Shown here piece by piece: positions 25,053-34,607 of a DNA stretch of 35,433 bases. A program made the position numbers and the translations under genes. The notes under the pieces were generated by a model. That model searched no databases. It had not been told where the DNA came from and was given only the letters and a program-made list of their open reading frames with translations. Source of the DNA: an uncultured Alphaproteobacteria bacterium (GTDB taxonomy: Bacteria > Pseudomonadota > Alphaproteobacteria > RF32 > CAG-239); NCBI GenBank assembly GCA_944392265.1, contig CALXWC010000017.1:1-35433 (forward strand), read 5' to 3'. Every line of letters begins with the position of its first letter. Position 1 is the stretch's first letter.

Positions 25053-25475
25053 ATGAGTGATAATTTTATAGATTCATTAAGTTCAGAAGAAAAAGCAGTC
25101 TTTTTAAAGTCTTTAATTTTTATGATAAAAATTGATGGTAAAATAGATGATGCGGAAAGACAAATGGCTCATGACTTAGTTAGTATATATAAGCTGGAAA
25201 ACTGTGGCGATATATTAAAAAATATTGGTTCCAAAGAAGAACTTTTATCTGAGATTTTAAGAACGGTAAAAGATAGAAAAAAAGCCATATTGCTTATCAG
25301 AGAATTATTGATAATAGCTCATATTGATGAAGATTTTGATGAAAAAGAGATGCAATTTATAAAAGAAGTTGCTCAGAAGCTCAATATAGACGATAGGTTG
25401 GTATTAGAGCTCAATCAATTGATTTTAGACTACAAATTATGGCAGTTTAAAATGGAAAAAATATTGGAGGCTTAA
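25053..25475 (+). CDS. TerB-like protein
   Basis: The 140-residue all-helical protein has two acidic repeats typical of the TerB fold: KIDGKIDDAERQMAHDLV (about 27-44) and HIDEDFDEKEMQFIKEVA (about 91-108). TerB-like domains bind metal ions and occur in tellurite-resistance loci and in many stress or phage-defence systems. Here no other ter genes are present. AAGGAG lies eight bases before the ATG. It is followed after three bases by the HExxH protein gene, so the two are very likely one transcript and may work together. Confidence 0.72.
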   Translation: MSDNFIDSLSSEEKAVFLKSLIFMIKIDGKIDDAERQMAHDLVSIYKLENCGDILKNIGSKEELLSEILRTVKDRKKAILLIRELLIIAHIDEDFDEKEMQFIKEVAQKLNIDDRLVLELNQLILDYKLWQFKMEKILEA

Positions 25476-25478
25476 GCC

Positions 25479-26636
25479 ATGACAGATTTGGTTGAAGAGC
25501 TTAAAAAACAGCAAAAACTCTATAGTGATAAGAAAAAAGAGATAGAGTATTTAAATATTTATACGCCGGATTATGTATCTAGTGCAAAGGGTAGTTATTT
25601 AGATTTTGCAGATCAGATAAAGATATTTACATCAGATCTAGCTAATTATCATCAAACAGATTTAGATTTGACCAGTACGTTGGTTCATGAAAACGGGCAC
25701 GATGAAGTTGCTCATGTATATCATTTAGGAATGGGGCCGAAAGAACTATATAAGGTTGCACAGTGTGATGAAATATCTCAAAATATAAGATCATTGTTAT
25801 ATCAAAGAAATGAATATTTAAGAACTGGAGATATTAAAACATTAGATAGTGTAGATGGACGTTTTTCATTTTACAAAGAAGCAGTAGAAAAAGGGGAAAT
25901 ATCTCCAATATTGTCAAGCCAAGACAAAGAAAGCTTTGATAAAGAGATGTCTTTAATTATGAATGGTACAATGGATATGTGGAATAAGAAGTTTAATCCT
26001 TATTATAAAACACAATTAGATCTTCTTACCAAAGAATATATTGCACGAGTTGGAGAAAAAGCACAACCTAATCCGAAAAACTATAATAAAGCAATTAATG
26101 AGATGTTAACCATAGGTGGTGTTAATTTTAATAAGTATCGTCAACAAGATTTTACGTGTGATTCAGAGTTAGCAAAGGATTTAACAGAACTTATAGAAAC
26201 CGGAGAGAAAGAGGACATTGCTTATGTTCAAAAAGAGTTTAAAAAGGAAGTGTCAACAATTCCGACAGAAAAAGTTAAGTGGAGAGATAGAAGAAAAGGC
26301 TATGTAAGTAAATATGATACCAGTGCGCGAGAAGAATTAAAAGCAAGTAGCGGTACCATAGTAGAAGATTTGGGAAATGGTAAAAGTTATGAAATAGATT
26401 ATACTCAAACACCGGAAACAAAAGAAATTCCTGATTTATCAGATGATGAATTTATTAAGCAACCGACAAAAGAAAGCAAGTTAGCAGAAAGATTGCAAGA
26501 ATTAAGAGGCTTAAAGTCAGGCGAAAAATCAATAGGTGGTGGAGCCGCAAGTTTGTTAAACAAAAATAGATTTATCGCCAATGATATTCAGATGCAAAAA
26601 GCGATAAATGATAAAATAAAGTATGCAAGATGCTAA
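25479..26636 (+). CDS. Putative HExxH zinc metallopeptidase
   Basis: The 385-residue protein has HENGH at 70-74 within LTSTLVHENGHDEVAH. This fits the zincin pattern of uncharged residues before HExxH. Glu98 in AQCDEISQNI, 24 residues later, is a candidate third zinc ligand in gluzincin style. The family may be one of the 'putative metallopeptidase' domains of unknown function (I think of DUF6782, from memory only). The rest is helical and charged with no signal peptide, so it is either cytoplasmic or exported by another route. The C-terminal 60 residues are polar with a Gly-rich patch. GGAGGC precedes the ATG. Peptidase activity is inferred. Confidence 0.65.
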   Translation: MTDLVEELKKQQKLYSDKKKEIEYLNIYTPDYVSSAKGSYLDFADQIKIFTSDLANYHQTDLDLTSTLVHENGHDEVAHVYHLGMGPKELYKVAQCDEISQNIRSLLYQRNEYLRTGDIKTLDSVDGRFSFYKEAVEKGEISPILSSQDKESFDKEMSLIMNGTMDMWNKKFNPYYKTQLDLLTKEYIARVGEKAQPNPKNYNKAINEMLTIGGVNFNKYRQQDFTCDSELAKDLTELIETGEKEDIAYVQKEFKKEVSTIPTEKVKWRDRRKGYVSKYDTSAREELKASSGTIVEDLGNGKSYEIDYTQTPETKEIPDLSDDEFIKQPTKESKLAERLQELRGLKSGEKSIGGGAASLLNKNRFIANDIQMQKAINDKIKYARC

Positions 26637-26655
26637 TATATGCAAGATAGAACAA

Positions 26656-26683
26656 AAAAACCGCCTTTGAGGCGGTTTTTTTA
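26656..26683. terminator. Bidirectional intrinsic terminator
   Basis: CCGCC (26661-26665) pairs with GGCGG (26671-26675). The stem is extended by A and T runs. It lies between the HExxH gene and the convergent lipoprotein gene. Confidence 0.88.
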
Positions 26684-26959
26684 TTATTTACTTTCAATGA
26701 ACTTTACATGGGTTTGAAGAACACCGTAGGAAGAATCTTCGTAAAAATTCTTAACCTTTGGGGTATATCCTTCTTCCATTGGCTCCGTAAGATAAAAGAG
26801 ATTGTCATCTTTCCACGTTGCCATCATCAGCTTTTCTCCAGGTTTTAGGCGAATGGTTATATCGCCGCCAAATTTTCTGGCACGCTGATTTTCCGTACAT
26901 GAAGATAAAGAAAGTGCTCCAAAGAGCGCAACGATTAATAATAAAAATTTTGTTTTCAT
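26684..26959 (-). CDS. Small lipoprotein
   Basis: The 91-residue product has a lipoprotein signal with lipobox Leu-Ser-Ser-Cys (Cys near residue 21). The mature part is about 70 residues with a beta-strand look (DITIRLKPGEKLMMATW, LFYLTEP). It resembles small lipoproteins I associate with Bacteroidota and their phages, from memory and without search. No Shine-Dalgarno is present: the leader is A/T-rich (AAAACAATTTCTT before ATG). Together with the next two minus-strand genes this suggests transfer from a lineage that does not use Shine-Dalgarno sequences, which is inference. Confidence 0.72.
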   Translation of the reverse strand: MKTKFLLLIVALFGALSLSSCTENQRARKFGGDITIRLKPGEKLMMATWKDDNLFYLTEPMEEGYTPKVKNFYEDSSYGVLQTHVKFIESK

Positions 26960-26976
26960 AAGAAATTGTTTTAGAG

Positions 26977-27624
26977 TTAATAAATATTCTTACCTTTTTC
27001 TTGTAAAAAGTTTTGCAAAGCGTTAACAACACCAAAATAGCCTTTTTCATCAGCTATATCGATTGCTGTTGTAAACACAAACGCTCCATGGCTCTGATAT
27101 ATTTTTTCAAACATATCAGTATTAGGCTCTAAATAAGATGCTTTTCCCTCTTCAATTCGCACATAAGTCTTATCTGTGAGCAAAAAGACGGATAACTGAG
27201 GCGTTTGAAGCAAAAGAGTCCAGTCATTTTGGCTTTTGGCAATGGCGGCCCATTCTTCTTTTTCTTGCAAAAATTTGGTTTGTCCGCAATTAGAAAATCT
27301 GGCCAAAAACGTATTTCTTAACCATTCAGGCGTTTGCGTTTTAATCGAATGATAAATTTCTTCCAAATATTGTCCGGATTGCAAAAATTCACATTCCAGA
27401 TTTTTATTGGTTAAAATATCAAAGCGATTATTTTTAGCACATAAGTTAAAGAAAGTATCTTTGCCAAAAAAAGTCATAAGTTCTTCAACGGTTAGTCTTT
27501 CTTCGGTACAACCATAACAAACTGTTGCATTTTGTAGCGTTTGCAAAAACTCAAGGTTATCAATAACCTCTTTAGGGTTTCCTTTTCTAATAAAAGGTTG
27601 GAATACTTCTCTGGATAGTTTCAT
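26977..27624 (-). CDS. Hypothetical protein in the SD-less cluster
   Basis: I do not recognise a family. The 215-residue product is soluble, mainly helical, with several cysteines (VCYGCTEE near 36-42; FSNCGQTKF). A central part (FLQEKEEWAAIAKSQNDW) and a C-terminal GAFVFTTAIDIADEKGYFGVV recall short helical-repeat proteins, without a clear ankyrin consensus. It lies 17 bases upstream of the lipoprotein gene and is likely co-transcribed. The leader has no Shine-Dalgarno. Confidence 0.68.
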   Translation of the reverse strand: MKLSREVFQPFIRKGNPKEVIDNLEFLQTLQNATVCYGCTEERLTVEELMTFFGKDTFFNLCAKNNRFDILTNKNLECEFLQSGQYLEEIYHSIKTQTPEWLRNTFLARFSNCGQTKFLQEKEEWAAIAKSQNDWTLLLQTPQLSVFLLTDKTYVRIEEGKASYLEPNTDMFEKIYQSHGAFVFTTAIDIADEKGYFGVVNALQNFLQEKGKNIY

Positions 27625-27711
27625 AAGCTTAAGAATTAATAATTAATTGAATGTGCCTTTTATATCATCAGAAAAGGGGATATACAAGTTTTTTTATCAT
27701 CAAAAAGTATA

Positions 27712-27748
27712 AAAAAAACAGCGAGTTTTCAAGACTCACTGTTTTTTT
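27712..27748 (-). terminator. Intrinsic terminator after the 132-residue gene
   Basis: AACAGCGAGT (27718-27727) and ACTCACTGTT (27733-27742) pair with one mismatch that becomes G-U only in minus-strand RNA, followed by a U-run there. It closes 27772-28170. Confidence 0.75.
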
Positions 27749-27771
27749 TGTAGCTTATTTTGTTTATGAAA

Positions 27772-28170
27772 TTATCTGATTGTTTCCAACCATCTTTCAA
27801 CATAAAGATATCGCTCCGATAAAAGATTAGGAAAATTTTCTTCTACATAATCTCTGTATAGCCCTAAAAGCGTAAATAAAATCAACTTACATCCCTTAGG
27901 GCAACGTTTATCATTGTAAAATTTATCAAAAAAAACAATGATGTTTATCAAAGCATAAGTCTTTTCTAATTTAGATTGTTTATCATTTTCTCTTTCTGTT
28001 AAATAAGCAGATAATATTAAAGGAAAGCATTTATCTTTTTTTATGACATTTACAATATAATCTAAATCAGTTTCCTCAAGCTCAATAGCAAACCACTTTG
28101 CAAATGGGTAAAAAGGAAGCCCTAAGGTATGCATAATGGCTTTGTCATTCAAATTCAGTTTCATATACAA
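27772..28170 (-). CDS. Hypothetical protein
   Basis: I do not recognise a family. The 132-residue product is helical and probably cytoplasmic, with a hydrophobic segment TLGLPFYPFAKWFAIEL near the N-terminus and basic, aromatic helices after it (VFFDKFYNDKRCPKGCK). There is no signal peptide. No Shine-Dalgarno lies before the ATG; a second ATG two codons later (28164) is possible. It has its own terminator, so it is separate from the two minus-strand genes downstream. Confidence 0.6.
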   Translation of the reverse strand: MYMKLNLNDKAIMHTLGLPFYPFAKWFAIELEETDLDYIVNVIKKDKCFPLILSAYLTERENDKQSKLEKTYALINIIVFFDKFYNDKRCPKGCKLILFTLLGLYRDYVEENFPNLLSERYLYVERWLETIR

Positions 28171-28249
28171 TAATTTATAAGTTACACAATTATTTTATTT
28201 TGTAATGATACTAAATTTGTATATGTAAAAAGTAAAGCCTATTAAATAA

Positions 28250-28279
28250 AAAAAGCGCTCGATTTGAGCGCTTTTTTTA
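28250..28279 (-). terminator. Intrinsic terminator of tRNA-Glu
   Basis: AAAAGCGCTC (28251-28260) pairs with GAGCGCTTTT (28266-28275) around a five-base loop. A and T runs lie on both sides, directly after the tRNA gene. Confidence 0.88.
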
Positions 28280-28280
28280 A

Positions 28281-28356
28281 TGGTGATCCCAGCGAGACTC
28301 GAACTCGCGTTACCGCCGTGAGAGGGCGATGTCCTAGGCCGCTAGACGATGGGACC
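28281..28356 (-). tRNA. tRNA-Glu (anticodon CTC)
   Basis: The minus strand folds into a full cloverleaf of 76 bases with the CCA end encoded (28283-28281). The acceptor stem GGTCCCA pairs with TGGGATC with one G-U pair. The anticodon loop CTCTCAC gives anticodon CTC, which reads GAG. The T arm contains the standard GTTCGAGTC. The body is close to other bacterial tRNA-Glu genes (CGTCTAG-GCCTAGGACA in the D arm). A strong terminator follows. A separate tRNA-Glu with TTC would be expected elsewhere in the genome. Confidence 0.95.
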
Positions 28357-28464
28357 GCTTACAAAAGACTTGATAATATAAAAAAATCAAACTTGCAAGC
28401 ACTTTTTGTAATTATATTTTAATAAATTTTCATTAAGCTTTAATAAATTTTAAGGAAGAAGACT

Positions 28465-28992
28465 ATGAATGCGGATGAAATAAAAAGCAAAATCAGAAAT
28501 ATTTCCAATTTTCCCAAGCCAGGGATTGAGTTCAAAGACATCACCACTCTTTTGAAAGATAAAGAAGCTTTTAAGTCAGCAATAGATTTGATGGCAAAAG
28601 AACTTTCTCAAGAAAAAATAGATTATGTGGTGGCAATTGAATCTAGAGGATATTTATTGGGAGCGCCATTGGCTTATAAACTGGGCGCTGGTTTGGTTTT
28701 AGTCCGCAAACCAGGAAAACTTCCTGCCGCAGTAGAGCGTATTGAATATGATTTGGAATATGGAACGGATGTTTTAGAAATCCATAAAGATTCCATAGAA
28801 GAAGGAAAAAAAGTTTTAGTCATAGATGACTTGCTTGCTACGGGAGGTACGGTTAAAGCGGCTATTGATTTGGTTAAAAAAGTTGGCGGGGATGTTATTG
28901 GCGCCGCATTTTTAATAGAATTGGAAGCTCTTGGCGGAAAGAAAAAAATTCCGGAAGGAACAAAGCTATATTCTTTATTCAAATATGAATAA
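28465..28992 (+). CDS. apt: Adenine phosphoribosyltransferase
   Basis: The 175-residue cytoplasmic enzyme salvages adenine to AMP with phosphoribosyl pyrophosphate. The PRPP-binding signature VLVIDDLLATGGT is at 117-129. The N-terminal segment IRNISNFPKPGIEFKDITTLL and the residues ESRGYLLGAPLA (59-70) are typical of Apt. Length is normal. AAGGAAG lies eight bases before the ATG. It is not close enough to the next gene to be a certain operon partner, and a new promoter lies between them. Confidence 0.95.
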   Translation: MNADEIKSKIRNISNFPKPGIEFKDITTLLKDKEAFKSAIDLMAKELSQEKIDYVVAIESRGYLLGAPLAYKLGAGLVLVRKPGKLPAAVERIEYDLEYGTDVLEIHKDSIEEGKKVLVIDDLLATGGTVKAAIDLVKKVGGDVIGAAFLIELEALGGKKKIPEGTKLYSLFKYE

Positions 28993-29017
28993 ACTGTTGA
29001 ATATTTGAGGAAAAATA

Positions 29018-29046
29018 TTGGCGAATAAAATATAATGTAGTATAAT
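29018..29046 (+). promoter_or_regulatory. Promoter of the 29083-30819 operon
   Basis: TTGGCG (29018-29023), 17 bases, then a consensus TATAAT (29041-29046), about 36 bases before the start codon. Confidence 0.7.
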
Positions 29047-29082
29047 TATTTAATAAAAAGAAAAACTTAAAGAGGTATGTTT

Positions 29083-29571
29083 ATGAAAAGGGCATTTCTG
29101 TTATTTTTTGGTTTTTTGACATTGGTTTCAGCTGTTTCAATTTTTTCAGTTGACGCTGCTTCTGTTGGTGCTGAAACGGAGATTACAAAGACTGCTTTGC
29201 CTTTTGATCAATTAACAGATTATCAAGTTTTGCTTACCGGAAACGAAGGTGGTGTTTCAACTTATTCCGGCGTAAATAATAATTTGCGTCTCACATTTGA
29301 TGCTTCCAAAGATGAAGTAAACAAAATTATATTTGTTTTTGATATAGATACATCAAGTGAGCAAAAAACATTTTTTGTTAATGAAATGGTCAATGTAATT
29401 AATACCTTAATGCCTCAACAACTTTCCGATATTGAAAATGACGTTAATATCTTTCAAGAAAAGTTATCTTCCATGAATGAAGACAGAGATCAAGGCGTCT
29501 TTAACTTGGAAAAAATCCGTGTTGAAGTCCATATGACCAATAGTTTGGTTAATGTTCGTATCACCAAATAA
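29083..29571 (+). CDS. Exported protein of unknown function
   Basis: I do not recognise a family. The 162-residue product has an N-terminal signal peptide (about 1-23: Lys-Arg, hydrophobic core, Val-Asp-Ala-Ala). The mature domain of about 135 residues alternates beta strands (NNLRLTFDA, NKIIFVFDID) and helices and has no Cys, as in a small periplasmic binding fold. The start at 29083 is chosen because AAAGAGG lies seven bases upstream; an ATG at 29077 is too close to it. It is the first gene of a likely three-gene unit with promoter at 29018-29046. Confidence 0.78.
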   Translation: MKRAFLLFFGFLTLVSAVSIFSVDAASVGAETEITKTALPFDQLTDYQVLLTGNEGGVSTYSGVNNNLRLTFDASKDEVNKIIFVFDIDTSSEQKTFFVNEMVNVINTLMPQQLSDIENDVNIFQEKLSSMNEDRDQGVFNLEKIRVEVHMTNSLVNVRITK

Positions 29572-29582
29572 GTGAAATCAAA

Positions 29583-30113
29583 ATGAATATTTTAGAAGCC
29601 TATAAATTTTGTCCGATATGCGGAAGTAAACATTTTGTTCAAAAAGGAAGCAATAAGCTTTGCTGTGAAGCTTGCGGCTATGAATTATATTTAAATCCAA
29701 AAATTGGTGCCGTTGCCATGATTGAAGATGAAAACGGCAGACTTTTGGCAGTCAGACGTAGCAAAGATCCTGCAAAAGGAACATGGCATCTCCCCGGAGG
29801 TTTCGCTGAAGTAGAAGAAACAATAGAGGATGCTGTCAAAAGAGAAGTCAAAGAAGAACTCAATATTGACGTGGAGATCACATCATATCTTTTTAGTATT
29901 CCTAATCATTATCAGTATAAGGGGATAGAAGGATATCCGTTGGACTTTTTTATGCTATGCAAAATTAAAGACATGTCTAATATTCTTGTCGATACATCTG
30001 AAAATTCAGAATATAGCTTTATGCCGTTATCTGAAATTAATGTTGAAGAATTTGGTTTGCCCTCTATCAGAGCCGGAATTAGACGCTATATAGAATTAAA
30101 GAAAAAAGCATAA
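29583..30113 (+). CDS. Nudix hydrolase with N-terminal zinc ribbon
   Basis: The 176-residue cytoplasmic protein starts with a zinc ribbon (C10-x2-C13 and C28-x2-C31), then a Nudix domain. The Nudix box G-x5-E-x7-R-E-U-x-E-E is present at 73-95, with Asn where the last Gly usually stands. The zinc ribbon before a Nudix fold is the layout of NADH/NAD-capped RNA pyrophosphatase (NudC) and related enzymes, though this protein is shorter than NudC. The substrate is unknown. It lies 11 bases after the exported protein gene and 10 before the membrane protein gene. Confidence 0.88.
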   Translation: MNILEAYKFCPICGSKHFVQKGSNKLCCEACGYELYLNPKIGAVAMIEDENGRLLAVRRSKDPAKGTWHLPGGFAEVEETIEDAVKREVKEELNIDVEITSYLFSIPNHYQYKGIEGYPLDFFMLCKIKDMSNILVDTSENSEYSFMPLSEINVEEFGLPSIRAGIRRYIELKKKA

Positions 30114-30123
30114 GGAAACAACC

Positions 30124-30819
30124 GTGGAAAATTATAAAAAATTACCGGTATCAGATATTTTTTTCAGAGCATTTGAGGCATTTACTCAAAACTTTTGGGT
30201 AATGATGTTGTTTAGTGCCTTAAATTTTGTATCTATTCTGTTGGGCATTGAAACTTGGAGAACACCAAAGTTTTTCTTGGTCTTGCTTGTGGCTTACATA
30301 ATGTGGTCATATTTTTTCAGATATTGTTTTAAGAAAGAACCGTACTTAGATTTTAAGGCCATGTTTTCATCTGTTGCTCCGTCAACAAAAATTTTGTTTC
30401 TGATGTTTGTTGTGATGACGGCCTTAATCTTATTGCCGTTTGCATTACCGTTTTTAGGTATTGGTGATGCCGAATATTATATGCGCTTTTTGAATGATAA
30501 AGAAACTTTGGATATGGTTTTAAGTGTTATAAGTTTATTCATTGCACCATATATCTTATTCCGTCCGTTCTTTGTTTGGATAGCTTCTGTTTTAGGAAAT
30601 AATAAAAGTTTGAAGTTTGCTTTTTATCATACCAGAGGCAATTATTGGTCTATTGTATGCTTATTGCTGATTTTAAATCTTCCGTGTATTTTGGTTGAAC
30701 AAATTTTTCAATATTTTGTATGGCCAAGCTGGGGGCTATATGCTTTGCTGTCCCCGATAGTTGTTTACGGCAATTTGATAATGGTCGAAAGTTATAAATT
30801 TTTCTTTTTAGAAAAATAG
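30124..30819 (+). CDS. Multi-pass membrane protein of unknown function
   Basis: The 231-residue protein starts at a GTG, supported by AAGGAAA six bases or more upstream. It has about five or six hydrophobic helices (about 24-42, 56-70, 89-113, 139-163, 177-200, 206-222). A pattern of helix, polar linker and helix with a conserved-looking YHTRGNYWS segment is seen. I do not recognise a family. It is the third gene of the unit with the exported protein and the Nudix hydrolase, so it may act with them at the membrane. Confidence 0.75.
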   Translation: MENYKKLPVSDIFFRAFEAFTQNFWVMMLFSALNFVSILLGIETWRTPKFFLVLLVAYIMWSYFFRYCFKKEPYLDFKAMFSSVAPSTKILFLMFVVMTALILLPFALPFLGIGDAEYYMRFLNDKETLDMVLSVISLFIAPYILFRPFFVWIASVLGNNKSLKFAFYHTRGNYWSIVCLLLILNLPCILVEQIFQYFVWPSWGLYALLSPIVVYGNLIMVESYKFFFLEK

Positions 30820-30837
30820 ATTTTTAGTTATTTCAAT

Positions 30838-30890
30838 AAAATTTTAGCTCAAGAAACATCTTAAAGTTTTGGCCTTCTTGAGCTAAGATT

Positions 30891-30892
<2 letters not shown>
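30838..30892. terminator. Long hairpin between convergent genes (possible terminator)
   Basis: Arms of 18 bases (30838-30855 and 30875-30892) pair with one G-U, around a 19-base loop, and the right arm reaches into the ligA stop codon. It lies between two convergent genes. The T-run is weak (TTTT), so it may act as a terminator or as an RNA end that blocks decay. Confidence 0.6.
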
Positions 30893-32993
<2,101 letters not shown>

Positions 32994-33202
32994 TTAATCA
33001 AAATTTTCTTGTAGGTATCATAAAGCTTGAGCATCATAAAATCATCAATAATTTTACAAATATGCAAAGCTTTGGAAAAGATACGTTCAATGGTTATAGA
33101 GATATTGGAAATATTTATGAAAAACAAAAATATAGTTAAGTCATTTTAAAGAAGTGTTTTTTATACTTGAGTTGTTATTGGTAATTTATATGGAGAATAT
33201 TA

Positions 33203-33619
33203 ATGAATAAAGAAGTATCTGCGGCTGAGAACAAGCCAATTGAAAGTTTGCCGGCAAATTCAAGTTGGTGGAAATTTTTTGTAACCATGTATTTTGGTCG
33301 AAATTATTTTCGTTTTAGCGGCAGAGCATCCCGTAAAGAATATTGGGGCGCAACAATTTTGGCCAATCTGTTTATGATTTTAATTTCTTGTATAGCGTTA
33401 TTTTCTGGAGCTGTTTCTATGGCCGGATTAAATATAATGTATGACATCATGTTTTTTTACACTATTATACCGGGATTTGCATTAATGTCTCGCCGTTTTC
33501 ACGATTTAAATATGCGAGCATGGTGGGCTTTGTTAGTTATTCCTTTGTTTTTCTTACCTTTCTTTAAAGGAAATCGCAAAGACAATAGATTCGGTCGTAA
33601 TATTTATGCTGAAAAATAA
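33203..33619 (+). CDS. DUF805 membrane protein (first of pair)
   Basis: The 138-residue protein matches DUF805 small inner-membrane proteins. It has the start segment YFRFSGRASRKEYWGA (about 36-51), hydrophobic helices, then SRRFHDLNMRAWWALL. It ends in KGNRKDNRFGRN, a common DUF805 end (Asn-x-Phe/Tyr-Gly). Function is unknown. TGGAG lies ten bases before the ATG. The stop overlaps the next start by one base (TAATG), so the two are translationally coupled. Confidence 0.85.
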   Translation: MNKEVSAAENKPIESLPANSSWWKFFVTMYFGRNYFRFSGRASRKEYWGATILANLFMILISCIALFSGAVSMAGLNIMYDIMFFYTIIPGFALMSRRFHDLNMRAWWALLVIPLFFLPFFKGNRKDNRFGRNIYAEK

Positions 33620-33957
33620 TGAAGCAGAGTTTTAGAATTATTTTCTCAGTATTGTTTGGAGATCGGTTCTTCCAATTAAACGGGCGTGCAGGATTATTGG
33701 AGTTTTGGTTGATTTTTATTATATATGGCATATTGCCGTTAGTGGCATTTGTCATAATATCGCCCGATTCTTTTATCAAAAAGTTGCTTTTCTTTTTTGT
33801 GATATTTATGCAGCCGTGGATTTTGTGGAGTTTAGCCGTGCGCCGATTCCATGATTTAAATTTAAGAGGTTGGTGGATTCTTACAATGTTGCCGCTCATT
33901 GTTTTACCATTTTTACCCGGTAAAAAAGAGCAGAATCGATTTGATGTCGAAGATTAA
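33619..33957 (+). CDS. DUF805 membrane protein (second of pair)
   Basis: The 112-residue protein is a second, shorter DUF805 member: FFQLNGRAGLLEFWLIF near the N-terminus, about three membrane helices, then VRRFHDLNLRGWW and GKKEQNRFDV. It looks like a paralogue of the gene just upstream, with which it shares the TAATG junction. The pair may form a hetero-oligomer in the inner membrane, which is inference. A terminator follows. Confidence 0.85.
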   Translation: MKQSFRIIFSVLFGDRFFQLNGRAGLLEFWLIFIIYGILPLVAFVIISPDSFIKKLLFFFVIFMQPWILWSLAVRRFHDLNLRGWWILTMLPLIVLPFLPGKKEQNRFDVED

Positions 33958-33980
33958 TAATCTAAAATAAAATGCAAACA

Positions 33981-34011
33981 AAAGCGGGAAACAAAATTTC
34001 CCGCTTTTTAT
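33981..34011 (+). terminator. Intrinsic terminator after the DUF805 pair
   Basis: AAAGCGGGAAA (33981-33991) pairs with TTTCCCGCTTT (33997-34007) around a five-base loop, with further T. Confidence 0.88.
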
Positions 34012-34107
34012 GTAGATTTTTTTATTGAATTTCTTATAGATAATTTAGTTGACAAAAAACAATATCCTGCCATAACTACATATGTCTAACATATAATTAT
34101 AAGTATT

Positions 34108-34548
34108 ATGGAAAAGGTAATTATTAAAATCAATGGCAAGGTAGCTCTGGTCGTTGATGAGGCAATGAGAGTTTTGTTTCAGAAGGGAAATTCTTGCGTC
34201 GTAGAAATCTCTACAAGTAATGTCAAAGACTGTGTGTCTGTTACTAAAAAGTTTTCCAAACAAAAAAGTCATAAAAAAACAGTGTTAACATCAAATGTTT
34301 ATAAAAAAGACGGACATTTACGAGTCGATGCTGAAAAGTTGGCTCTTTCTTGTGAAAAACACGGCTATTGTTCTTATGCAAAGGCAACCGAACTTTTAGG
34401 AAAATGCCATAGAGTCGAGGCTGAAGCAGATGATATTGTGCAAAGAGGTCGATTCGGGTGTCAAAGCGGAGAAAAAATAGACGTCTGGGTGCAAAACAAA
34501 GGCCATAAAGCGGTTCTGGCGCAGCATACAAATAGCGAACAGGACTAA
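34108..34548 (+). CDS. Hypothetical protein with possible leaderless start
   Basis: I do not recognise a family. The 146-residue product is soluble and basic: an N-terminal beta-like part (VIIKINGKVALVVDEAMRVLF, then CVVEIS) is followed by a Lys/Ser-rich linker and a C-terminal helical part with three cysteines (LSCEKHGYC, LLGKCHR). No Shine-Dalgarno is present. A perfect TATAAT at 34092-34097 ends ten bases before the ATG, so the mRNA may be nearly leaderless. A TTGACA at 34049-34054 is an alternative -35. A terminator follows. Confidence 0.6.
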   Translation: MEKVIIKINGKVALVVDEAMRVLFQKGNSCVVEISTSNVKDCVSVTKKFSKQKSHKKTVLTSNVYKKDGHLRVDAEKLALSCEKHGYCSYAKATELLGKCHRVEAEADDIVQRGRFGCQSGEKIDVWVQNKGHKAVLAQHTNSEQD

Positions 34549-34552
34549 AAAG

Positions 34553-34592
34553 TCAAAAAAAAGGAATCCTTTTGTTGGGATTCCTTTTTTAT
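34553..34592. terminator. Bidirectional intrinsic terminator
   Basis: GGAATCC (34563-34569) pairs with GGATTCC (34578-34584), extended by A and T runs. It lies between the gene at 34108 and infC and can serve both strands. Confidence 0.88.
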
Positions 34593-34607
34593 TTTGGTTA
34601 AAAGCAA

